DNA of 64,000 nt from Micromonospora sp. PLK6-60. Its GTDB lineage: Bacteria > Actinomycetota > Actinomycetes > Mycobacteriales > Micromonosporaceae. Both the position numbers and the translations under genes were made by a program. Position 1 is the first letter of the stretch; each line of letters starts with the position of its first letter. Location: the NCBI RefSeq assembly GCF_019890675.1, contig NZ_JAIOAA010000002.1:310001-374000 (forward strand). Reading direction: 5' to 3'. Positions 40,345 to 48,900 of this stretch are shown here, piece by piece. The notes below the pieces were generated by a model. The model saw only the letters and a program-made list of their open reading frames with translations. It made no database searches and was not told the origin of the DNA.

Positions 40345-43146
40345 ATGGCGTGCCGGTGCGGTGCCGCCGACCCGGACCCGTGCCGCCCGATCAGCCAGTT
40401 CGTCCTCAAGGTGCACAGCCGCTGTGACCTGAGCTGCGACCACTGCTACGTCTATCAGGAGGCGGACCAGACCTGGCGGACCAGGCCGGCCCGGATGGCG
40501 CCGGAGACCGTCCGCGCGGCCGCCGACCGGATCGCCGAGCACGTCCGCGCGCACGCCCTGCCCGCCGTGCACGTCGTGCTGCACGGCGGTGAGCCGCTGT
40601 TGCTCGGCGCGGACGGGCTGCGCGAGGTGTTGGCCACCCTGCGCGCGACCCTCGACCCATGGACCGCCCTCGACCTGCGGATGCAGACCAACGGTGTGCT
40701 GTTGGACGCCGGGCTGTGCCGGCTGCTGGTGGCGTACGGCGTCAGGGTCGGGGTGTCGCTGGACGGCGACCGCGCCGCCCACGACCGGCACCGGATCTTC
40801 GCGCACGGCGGCGGCAGCCACGCCCACACCCGCCGGGCCCTGGCCCTGCTCCGCGAGCCCGCGCACCGGGCCAGCTACGCCGGCATCCTCTGCACCGTCG
40901 ACATCCGTAACGACCCCGACCGGGTCTACGCCGCGCTGCTGGCCGAGCGCCCGCCCCGGATCGACCTGCTGCTGCCGCACGCCACCTGGGACCGGCCACC
41001 GTGGCGACCGGCGGGGGCCGGCACCCCGTACGCCGACTGGCTCGGCCGGATCCACCGGCGCTGGGTGGCCGACGGGCGGCCGGTGCCGATCCGGCTCTTC
41101 GACGCCCTGGCCCCCGGCGGCTCCGCCGCCGGTGGGACCGAGGCGGTCGGGCTCGCCCCGGCCGACCTGCTGGTGGTGGAGACCGACGGCAGTTGGGAAC
41201 AGGTCGACTCGTTGAAGGTCGCCTTCCACGGCGCGGCCGGCACCGACCTGGACGTCTTCGCCCACCCGGTCGACGAGGCCGCCCGGCACCCCGGCGTCGC
41301 GGTCCGCCAGTCGGGGGCGGCCGGGCTCTGCGCCACCTGCCGCGGCTGCCCCGTGGTGGAGCGCTGCGGCGGCGGGCTGTACGCGCACCGCTGGCGGTCT
41401 GGGCGCGGCTTCGACAACCCGTCCGTCTACTGCGCCGACCTGTGGACCCTGATCGCCACCCTGGACCGCCGTCCAGCGGCCGCCGCCGCGACGGTCAACG
41501 GTGACCGAGGCCGCGCCGCCCGCCGGCCGGCGGACCCGATCGCCGAGACCCGGCCCGAGACCCGGCTCGAGGAGCGGCCCGAGACCCGGCCCGCGGAGCA
41601 GCCCCAGATGCGGCCCGAGACGCAGCCCGAGACGCGGTCCGAGACGCGGTCCGAGACGCGGTCCGAGACGCGGCCCGAGACGCGGCCCAGGAACGGGCAA
41701 CTCGTCGATGGCCGGGCCGGGGAGCGGCCCGGGAGCGGGCGGGCGGCAGCGGTCGACCAGCCGGCCGGGGACGGGCAGCCGGGCCCGGACGCGCAGTGGC
41801 TGCTGGACGAGCTGGCCACCGGCCACGGTGGCCCCGCGGCGCTGCGGCTGCTCGACGAGACCCAGCTCTCCATCACCCGGGCGCTGCTGGCCACCTGGCG
41901 GGACGTCGCCGGGGGCAGCGCCGCCTGGGAACTGCTCGCCGACCTCGACGCCACCGCCCCCGCCACGGTCGGCGCGGTGCTGGCGCATCCGTTCGTCCGC
42001 CCGTGGCTGGTCCGCCGGCTGGAGCGCCCCGGCACGCCCGGCGCCGACCTGCTGCCGGCGCTGGCCGCCGCGGCCGCCGTCCGGGCCGGCGTGGCGGCAC
42101 CGGTGACGGTGCCGGTGCGGGCCGGCGCGGTGCTGCTGCCCACGCTGGGCCGGCTGCCGGTGACCGGCCCGTCCGGCGCGCTGGTGACCGCCGTGCCGGG
42201 CGGCTTCCGGATCCGGGCCGGCCCGACCGATCGCGTGGTGCCGCTGACCGCCGGCCCGCCACCGCCCCCCGCGCTCGAACGCGTGGTGCCGCTGACCGCC
42301 GGCCCGCCACCGCCCCCCGCGCTCGAACGCGCGGTGCCGCTGAACGCCGGCCCGCCACCGCCGGCTGCGACCGAACGCGTGACGGCGGGCAGCGGCGGTG
42401 CGCCGCCGTCGCCCCGGACGGCCGAACGCGTGCCGGCGGGCGACGCCGGCGATCCGCCGCCGGCCGGGTGGCAGCCGGTCCGGCGGGTCCCGGTGGCCGG
42501 CGGGGAGGTCGCCGTCGAGGACACCGATCCGGAACGGGACTGCTACGACCAGCCCGTCGCGCCACGGCTCGCCGGCGCCGCCGCGCACGCGCTGGGGCGT
42601 ACCCTCGCCGGGGCCTGGCGGTCGGTGCACCGCGACGTGCCCGCGCATGGTGCGGCGCTCGACGCCGGGCTGCGCTGCGTGGTGCCGCTGGCGGCGGACC
42701 CGGCCGCGCCGCTGCGCAGCGCCACCGCCCGGCAGGCGTACGGCGCGGTCGCGGTGACTCCGGTGCCCGGGCCGGAGACGATGGCCGTGCTGCTGGTGCA
42801 CGAGTGGCAGCACGCCAAGCTCGGTGCGCTGCTCGACCTCTACGACCTGGTCGATCCGGTGTCGGCGCACCGGATCCGGGTGGCCTGGCGGCCCGATCCG
42901 CGCCCCGTCGAGGGGGTGCTCCAGGGCACGTACGCGCACCTGGCGGTGGCCGAGGTGTGGCGTGCCCGGGCGACGGCCGGCGGAGCCGACGCGGCGGCCG
43001 CCCGGGCGCACGCCACCCGCTACCGGGACTGGACCAGGACGGCGGCGGACGCGCTGCTCGCCGGCGACGGCCTCACCGACCTCGGCGAGCGCTTCGTGCG
43101 GCGGCTGCGGCAGGCGGTGGAGGGCCCGGATGCCGGCGGAGACTGA
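40345..43146 (+). CDS. fxsB: FxsB-type radical SAM/SPASM peptide maturase fused to HEXXH domain
   Basis: 933 aa. Radical SAM cluster motif C27-x3-C31-x2-C34 (RCDLSCDHCYVY), AdoMet core, then SPASM cysteines (LCATCRGCPVVERCGGG, about 328-345) that bind auxiliary Fe-S clusters. From about 395 comes a charged ETRPETR repeat linker, a second domain (about 470-625), a Pro-rich repeat linker (about 630-710), and a C-terminal domain with H819-E-W-Q-H823, the HEXXH motif of a putative zinc site. The family forms the Phe-containing cyclophane on FxsA; the HEXXH part may trim or further modify it. The stop lies inside the next gene. Confidence 0.93.
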   Translation: MACRCGAADPDPCRPISQFVLKVHSRCDLSCDHCYVYQEADQTWRTRPARMAPETVRAAADRIAEHVRAHALPAVHVVLHGGEPLLLGADGLREVLATLRATLDPWTALDLRMQTNGVLLDAGLCRLLVAYGVRVGVSLDGDRAAHDRHRIFAHGGGSHAHTRRALALLREPAHRASYAGILCTVDIRNDPDRVYAALLAERPPRIDLLLPHATWDRPPWRPAGAGTPYADWLGRIHRRWVADGRPVPIRLFDALAPGGSAAGGTEAVGLAPADLLVVETDGSWEQVDSLKVAFHGAAGTDLDVFAHPVDEAARHPGVAVRQSGAAGLCATCRGCPVVERCGGGLYAHRWRSGRGFDNPSVYCADLWTLIATLDRRPAAAAATVNGDRGRAARRPADPIAETRPETRLEERPETRPAEQPQMRPETQPETRSETRSETRSETRPETRPRNGQLVDGRAGERPGSGRAAAVDQPAGDGQPGPDAQWLLDELATGHGGPAALRLLDETQLSITRALLATWRDVAGGSAAWELLADLDATAPATVGAVLAHPFVRPWLVRRLERPGTPGADLLPALAAAAAVRAGVAAPVTVPVRAGAVLLPTLGRLPVTGPSGALVTAVPGGFRIRAGPTDRVVPLTAGPPPPPALERVVPLTAGPPPPPALERAVPLNAGPPPPAATERVTAGSGGAPPSPRTAERVPAGDAGDPPPAGWQPVRRVPVAGGEVAVEDTDPERDCYDQPVAPRLAGAAAHALGRTLAGAWRSVHRDVPAHGAALDAGLRCVVPLAADPAAPLRSATARQAYGAVAVTPVPGPETMAVLLVHEWQHAKLGALLDLYDLVDPVSAHRIRVAWRPDPRPVEGVLQGTYAHLAVAEVWRARATAGGADAAAARAHATRYRDWTRTAADALLAGDGLTDLGERFVRRLRQAVEGPDAGGD
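41546..41692 (+). repeat. 12-bp in-frame repeat array in the fxsB linker
   Basis: About twelve head-to-tail copies of a 12-bp unit GAGACGCGGYCC (E-T-R-S/P), perfect in the centre (three E-T-R-S units) and drifting at both ends. It encodes a charged flexible linker after the SPASM domain. Confidence 0.85.
42232..42471 (+). repeat. 48-bp in-frame repeats in the second fxsB linker
   Basis: Units start at 42232, 42280 and 42328 with two more degenerate units to about 42471. Each encodes (E)RVVPLTAGPPPPPAL-like sequence. The first two copies are identical over 48 bp, indicating recent duplication. Confidence 0.85.
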
Positions 43147-43951
43147 GCTGGCCCCGCTCACGCCGCACCGCGTCCGCCTCGTCGGGCAGCTGCGGGCGCT
43201 GGGCCTGCGCGCCGGCGACGACGTGCTGGTGCACAGCTCGCTGCGCCGGGTGCGCCCGGTGGGCGGCCCGGCCACCCTGGCGGCCGCGCTGCGGGAGGTC
43301 ATCGGCCCGGCCGGCACGCTGCTCGTGCCCACCGAGAACGCCGGCAACTCGACGACCTCCCGGGCCTACCGGGCGGCCACCCGCGACCTGGACGCGCGGG
43401 AACTCGCCGCCTACCACGCGGCGATGCCCGGTTGGGACCGGGCCACCACCCCCTCGGCGGGCACCGGGGCGTTCGCCGAGCACATCCGGCTGACCCCGGG
43501 CGCGGTGCGCAGCGACCACCCGCAGACCTCGTTCACCGCGCTGGGCCCCCGCGCCCGCGAGTTCACCGACGGCCACGAGCTGGACTGCCACCTGGGCGAG
43601 CGGTCCCCGCTGGGCCGGCTCTACGCCGCCGGCGGCCAGATCCTGCTGCTCGGCGTCGGCTACGCGGCCTGCACCGCGCTGCACCTGGCCGAGTACCGGC
43701 TGCCGGTGCCGCCGCCGCGCCGCCGCTACCACTGCTATCGGCTGGTCGACGGACGGCGGGTCAGCCTGGAGTTCGAGGCGGCCGACCTGGACGACAGCGA
43801 CTTCCCGCGGGTCGGCGCGGCCCTGGACAGCGCCCCGTTCGTCCGCGTCGGTCGGGTCGGCGACACCGGGGCCCGGCTGCTGCCGGTACGTGACACGGTG
43901 GACCGCGCGGTCGAGTGGTTCACCGCCCACCGGCCGGGTTTCGGGCGTTGA
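43130..43951 (+). CDS. AAC(3)-family N-acetyltransferase in the Fxs operon
   Basis: 273 aa, antibiotic N(3)-acetyltransferase (FrbF/AAC(3)) fold. Visible: GDDVLVHSSLRRVRPVGGPATLAAALREVIGPAGTLLVPTEN, TTPSAGTGAFAEHIRLTPGAVRSDHPQTSFTALGPRAREF, SPLGRLYAAGGQILLLGVGYAACTALHLAEYR. It starts at ATG 43130, overlapping fxsB by 17 bp. The family transfers acetyl from acetyl-CoA to amines; in this operon the acceptor could be the modified peptide or a toxin-like product. Aminoglycoside resistance is possible but not implied by context. Confidence 0.88.
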   Translation: MPAETELAPLTPHRVRLVGQLRALGLRAGDDVLVHSSLRRVRPVGGPATLAAALREVIGPAGTLLVPTENAGNSTTSRAYRAATRDLDARELAAYHAAMPGWDRATTPSAGTGAFAEHIRLTPGAVRSDHPQTSFTALGPRAREFTDGHELDCHLGERSPLGRLYAAGGQILLLGVGYAACTALHLAEYRLPVPPPRRRYHCYRLVDGRRVSLEFEAADLDDSDFPRVGAALDSAPFVRVGRVGDTGARLLPVRDTVDRAVEWFTAHRPGFGR

Positions 43952-44003
43952 CGTGGGGACTACGCTGATGGTCCGGCCGCGTGGGGAGGGCGGAGGCGCA
44001 TCG

Positions 44004-44654
44004 GTGAGCACAGTGGACAGTCCGGTGGGGGTGCCGGCGCCGCTGTTCTTCCTGAGCTACTCCCGGCCGCACCGGGCGGCCGGTGGCCCGTTCGACTACG
44101 TGCCGCAGTTCTTCGAGGACCTGTCGGTCCACGTCAGCGAGCTGGTCGGCCCGGAGCCCGGCGTGGATCCGGGCTTCATGGACAGCACCATGTCCGGCGG
44201 GCAGCGCTGGACCCCGGAGCTGCTCCGCGCCGCCGGCACCTGCCAGGTCTTCGTGCCCCTGCTGTCCAGCGCGCTGCTCGGCAGCGACTGGTGCGGCCGG
44301 GAGTGGCACGCCTTCTCCCGCCGCCGGGTGCTGTCGCGCAGCCCCGGCTTCTCGGCCCACGAGACGGCGATCGTGCCGGTCAACTGGTCACCGACCCATG
44401 AGACGGACCTGCCCAAGGTGGTCCGCGACATCCAGCGGTTCTCGCCGACCCCGATGCCCGCCGACGTGGTGGGCAAGTACGAGCGGGAAGGAGTCTACGG
44501 ATTGCTGACCCTGCGGTTGGAGAACGAGTACCGGGCGGTGGTCTGGCGGCTCGCCCAGCGCATCGTCGCGATCCACCGGGCGTGCCGGATCGAGCCCCTG
44601 GTGCCGGCGGGCGTCGGCGAGCTGCGCAACCTCTTCGCCGGGGGGCGGGGATGA
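44004..44654 (+). CDS. TIR-like protein of the Fxs system (short form)
   Basis: 216 aa. GTG at 44004 with GGAGG seven bases upstream (an ATG at 43968 has none). TIR-fold features: PLFFLSYSRP (beta-A), CQVFVPLLSSALLGSDWCGREWHAF with W96-C-G-R-E100, the WCxxE motif holding the catalytic Glu of TIR NADases, and ETAIVPVNWSP. The remainder (PKVVRDIQRFSPTPMPADVVGKYEREGVYGLLTLR) is typical of Fxs-associated TIR-like proteins. Its stop overlaps the next gene (ATGA). It may hydrolyse or bind NAD+; not shown. Confidence 0.82.
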   Translation: MSTVDSPVGVPAPLFFLSYSRPHRAAGGPFDYVPQFFEDLSVHVSELVGPEPGVDPGFMDSTMSGGQRWTPELLRAAGTCQVFVPLLSSALLGSDWCGREWHAFSRRRVLSRSPGFSAHETAIVPVNWSPTHETDLPKVVRDIQRFSPTPMPADVVGKYEREGVYGLLTLRLENEYRAVVWRLAQRIVAIHRACRIEPLVPAGVGELRNLFAGGRG

Positions 44655-45910
44655 GCCGGCGGGCCGGCGCGGCGGCCACCCGGCGCGGGACGTACTTCTT
44701 CCTCAGCTACGCCCACTCGGTGCCGCCGCACGGCGGGCACACCGACACCGACACCTGGGTGAACCGGTTCTTCGCCGACCTGTCGGCGGAGGTCTCCCGG
44801 CTGGCCCGGCCGGCGGCCGGGATGGGGATCGGCTTCTACGACCAGGAGATCCCGCTCGGCGCGGACTGGAAGGCCGCGTTGGCCGAGGCGCTCGGCCGCG
44901 CCCAGGTCTTCGTGCCGCTGTACTCCCCGGGCTACTTCCGCCAGTCGTGGGCGCAGGGGGAGCAGGCGTCCTTCCGGGGCCGGCTGGCCGTCGCCCCGGG
45001 CGCCGACCCGTCGATCCATCTGGCGCCGGTGCTCTGGATCCCGTCCCCCACCTGGGAGCTGCACCCCGACCTGGTGCCCGCGCGGGCGCTCGGGGAGGGG
45101 CTGCCCCGCTATGCCGAGGACGGGGCGCGGGCGCTGTGCATGCTGGACGTCTACCACGACCAGTACGCCGCCCTGCTGGCCCGGCTGGCCGGCCGGATCG
45201 TGGACGCGGCCGAACGTCACCCGCTCGCCCCGTCCCGGGCACCCGGGCTGGACGAGGTGGCCCGGCCGGCGCCGGCCGACCCGGACCTGGCGGTGGCCGT
45301 GCTGGCACCCACCCGGGACCGGCTGCCCGCCGGCCGCGGCGCCAGCCGGTACGCCGCCACCAGCCGCGGCTGGCGCCCCTTCGGCGACCAGCAGAAGCTG
45401 CCGGCGGCCGAGTACGCGGTCAGCACCGCCGAGCGGCTGGGCCTGTCGGCCCGTCCGGTCGACTTCGACGCCGCGGGTGACCTGCTCGACCGTCGGCCCG
45501 CCGTCCTGCTGATCGACCCGTGGGTGGCGGCGGCGCCCGGCGCGGTGGGCGCGCTCGTCGCGGCCGTGCGGGGCCTGCGGCCCTGGGTGGTGCCCGTGGT
45601 GATTACCGACGCGGACGACCCGCAGAGCGGCGCGCGGCTCGCCGGTGACGTCACCACGATGTTGCAGAATGCGGGCGTAGCGCAGGTCAAGCGGGCGGGC
45701 AGCGTGCGGGAGTTCGTCGCGCTCACCCCCGCGCTGGTCGACGAGGCCCGCCGCCAATACCTGAAACACGGCCCGGTGACGGAGTTCCCCGAGCCGCCGG
45801 AGCCACCGCCCAGCCTCCGGGACGGGCCCCGGCCCCGGCCCGACCGGGCCGAGCAGACGGAAGCCCACGACGACCCGGCGTCACCGTTCCCCCATGGAGA
45901 GAACCGATGA
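44651..45910 (+). CDS. fxsC: TIR-like protein FxsC
   Basis: 419 aa. N-terminal TIR-like domain: YFFLSYAHSVPPHGGHTDTDTWVNRFFADLSAEV, GFYDQEIPLGADWKAALAEALGRAQVFVPLYSPGYFRQSWAQGEQASF, where W100-A-Q-G-E104 keeps Trp and Glu of WCxxE but lacks Cys. The C-terminal half (about 220-390) looks like a second alpha/beta domain (LAVAVLAPTRDRLPAGRGASRYAATSRGWRPFGDQQ; VLLIDPWVAAAPGAVGALVAAV). It overlaps both neighbours by ATGA. Named for the conserved Fxs operon; probably signals with FxsT. Confidence 0.88.
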   Translation: MSRRAGAAATRRGTYFFLSYAHSVPPHGGHTDTDTWVNRFFADLSAEVSRLARPAAGMGIGFYDQEIPLGADWKAALAEALGRAQVFVPLYSPGYFRQSWAQGEQASFRGRLAVAPGADPSIHLAPVLWIPSPTWELHPDLVPARALGEGLPRYAEDGARALCMLDVYHDQYAALLARLAGRIVDAAERHPLAPSRAPGLDEVARPAPADPDLAVAVLAPTRDRLPAGRGASRYAATSRGWRPFGDQQKLPAAEYAVSTAERLGLSARPVDFDAAGDLLDRRPAVLLIDPWVAAAPGAVGALVAAVRGLRPWVVPVVITDADDPQSGARLAGDVTTMLQNAGVAQVKRAGSVREFVALTPALVDEARRQYLKHGPVTEFPEPPEPPPSLRDGPRPRPDRAEQTEAHDDPASPFPHGENR

Positions 45911-48900
45911 GCAACGATCGCGAAGGTCAGGTCGTCACGTTCTACTCGTTCAAGGGCGGGACGGGCCGGACGATGGCCCTGGCCAACGTCGCCTGGATCC
46001 TGGCCGCCAACGGCCGGCGGGTGCTGGTCGCCGACTGGGACCTGGAATCCCCCGGCCTGCACCGGTTCTTCCACCCGTTCCTCGACGCCGAGGCGATCCA
46101 GAACACCAGCGGGGTCATCGACATGATCCGCGACTACGAGTGGGAGACCACCCGGACCGTCGACCGGCCGGACCGCTGGGTCGAGCAGTTCGCCCGGGTC
46201 GGCCGGCACGCCTTCTCGCTGCGCTGGACCTTCCCGGACGGCGGCAGCCTGGACTTCCTCTCCGCCGGCCGGCAGAACAGCGACTACGCGGTGTCGGTGA
46301 GCGGCCTGGACTGGGACAACTTCTACAACCGGCTGGGCGGCGCGCAGTTCTTCGAGGCGCTGCGGGCGGACCTGCGGCGCGAGTACGACTACACCCTGAT
46401 CGACAGTCGCACCGGCCTCAGCGACGTCGCCGACATCTGCACGCTGCACCTGCCGGACACCCTGGTGGACTGCTTCACCCTCAGCGACCAGGGCATCGAG
46501 GGGGCGGCCCGGGTCGCGCACTCGGTGCGGGACCGGTTCCGCCGCCGCGACATCCGCATCCTGCCGGTGCCGATGCGCGTCGACCAGGCCGAGAAGGAGA
46601 AGGCCGAGGCCGGCCGCTCGCTGGCCATGCGCCGGTTCGCCGGGCTGCCGACCGGGATGACCGAGGCGGAACGCCGGCGGTACTGGGCCGCGGTGGAGGT
46701 GCCGTACCGGCCGTTCTACGCGTACGAGGAGACGCTGGCGACCTTCGGCGACCCGCCCGGCTCACCGACCTCGCTGCTGGCCGCGTTCGAGACGCTGACC
46801 GGGATCCTCACCGACGGCGAGGTCACCGCGCTGCCGGTGATGGACGAGTCGGTCCGGGAACGGGGCAAGGCCCGCTTCCGGCGCCGGACCGAGGCGGTCG
46901 ACGACCAGATCGTGCTCCGGTACGCCCCCGAGGACGCGGTCTGGGCGGAGTGGCTGGAGCGGGTGCTCACCGCGGCCGGGCTGCGGGTGGTCGAACCGGC
47001 CGCCGCGGTCGGCTCGGCGGCCAGCCCGGCGCCGCGGACGCTGACCGTGGTCTCGCCGGCCTACCTGGCCACGCCCGCCGGCAGCCTGCCGCCGCGGGAG
47101 CCGAGCACCGGCTCGACGGCCCTCGCCGCCTACGTGGCCGACCTGCGACCGCTGGCGGAGTTCCCGGCGCAGGCCTCCGCCCAGCTGGTCAACGTCAGCG
47201 CGGAGACCGCCGTGGAACGGGTGCTGCGGCTGGTCGGCCGGCCCGTGCCGCCGGCCGCCCAGGGCGCGCCGGCCGGCGCCGCCCGCTATCCCGGCGCGGA
47301 GCCGGCGATCTTCAACGCGCCGAACCGCAACGCCCGGTTCACCGGCCGCGAGGACGACCTGGCGGAGCTGCGCCGGCAGTTGCAGAGCGGGGGCAGCGCG
47401 GTGGTGCTGCCCGTCGCCCTGCAGGGCATGGGCGGCGTCGGCAAGACCCAGGTGGCACTGGAATACGTGCACCGCTTCCGGTCCGCGTACGACCTGGTCT
47501 GGTGGATCGTGGCGGACCCGCCGCAGTTCGTCGACACCTCGGTGGCCGACCTGGCGCCGCGGCTGGACCTGCCCACCGGGCCGACGCTGCCGGACACCGT
47601 GCAGACCGTGCTCCAGGCGCTCGGCCGCGGCGAGCCGTACGAGCGGTGGCTCGTCGTCTTCGACAACGCCGAGGAGCTCGAACACATCGAGCAGTTCCTC
47701 CCGCAGGGCTCCGGGCACGTGCTGCTGACCTCGCGCAACCGGGCGTGGGGGGAGCGGGCCAACCCGATCCAGGTGGACGTCTTCGACCGGGCGGAGAGCG
47801 TCGCCCACCTCACCCAGCGGGTCCCGGCGATCAGCCCGGAGGAGGCGGACCGGGTCGCCGAGGCGCTCGGCGACCTGCCGATCGCGGTCGCCGCGGCGGG
47901 CGCCTGGCTGGCCGAGACGGGCACGCCGGTCCCCGACTACCTGCGGCTGATCGAACGGCACGGGCCCAGCGCCCTGTCGGTGGAGGCCACCTGGGACCTG
48001 TCGCTCAACCGGCTGCGGGACCAGGCCCCGGCCGCCTACCGGCTGTTGCAGCTCTGCTCGGTGCTGGCGCCGGAGATCGCCCTGGACCTCATCTACAGCG
48101 ACGAGATGGCCGGCGCGCTGGTGGCGTACGACCCGTCGGTCTCCGAGCGGCTGGTGCGCGGCGCCCTGGTCCAGCAGATCAACCGGCTGGCGCTGCTCAA
48201 GCTCGACGTGCAGGGCGGCCGGATCCAGGTGCACCGGCTGTTGCAGGCGGTGGTCCGGGACCGGATGACCCCGGAGGAGATCGCCGAGGCCCGGCACCAG
48301 GTCCACCTGGTGCTGGCGGCGTCCCGGCCGCGCGGCGACGTGGACGACCCCGCGACGTGGCCCCGGCTGCGGATGCTCTGGCCGCACCTGGAGGTGTCCG
48401 AGGCGGTCACCTGCCCGGAGGAGTCGGTGCGCCAACTGCTCATCGACCGGGTCCGTTACCTGTGGCAGCGCGGCGGCCTGACCCAGGCCGAGGAGTTCAG
48501 CCAGCAGGTGGACGAGCTCTGGTCGGGGCAGCTCGACGGGCCGGACGGCGGCGGGGCGTTGCCGCGGCAGCTGCTGCACCTGCGGTTCAACCGGGCGAAC
48601 ATCCTGCGCAGCCTGGGCCGGTTCGCCGAGGCCCGGGAACTCGACGAGGCGGTCCTCGCCGAGCAGCGCCGGGTGCTCGGCGAGCTGCACCCGCACACCC
48701 TGATGACGGCCGGCAGCCTCGCCGGGGACCTGCGGGCCCTCGGCCGGTACGGCGAGGCGCTGGACCGGGACCGGGCCACCTACGCCTCCTGGGTGCAGGT
48801 GCTCGGTGAGGACGACCGCCGGACGTTGAGCGCTGCCAACAACCTCGCCGTGTCGTACCGGCTGGTCGGCGACTACCGGGCGGCCCGGCGCTGGGACGAC

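Noticed and set aside
43130-43951. Calling the AAC(3)-like gene an aminoglycoside resistance determinant
   Set aside because: Operon context links it to peptide maturation and signalling; sequence alone does not show drug substrate.
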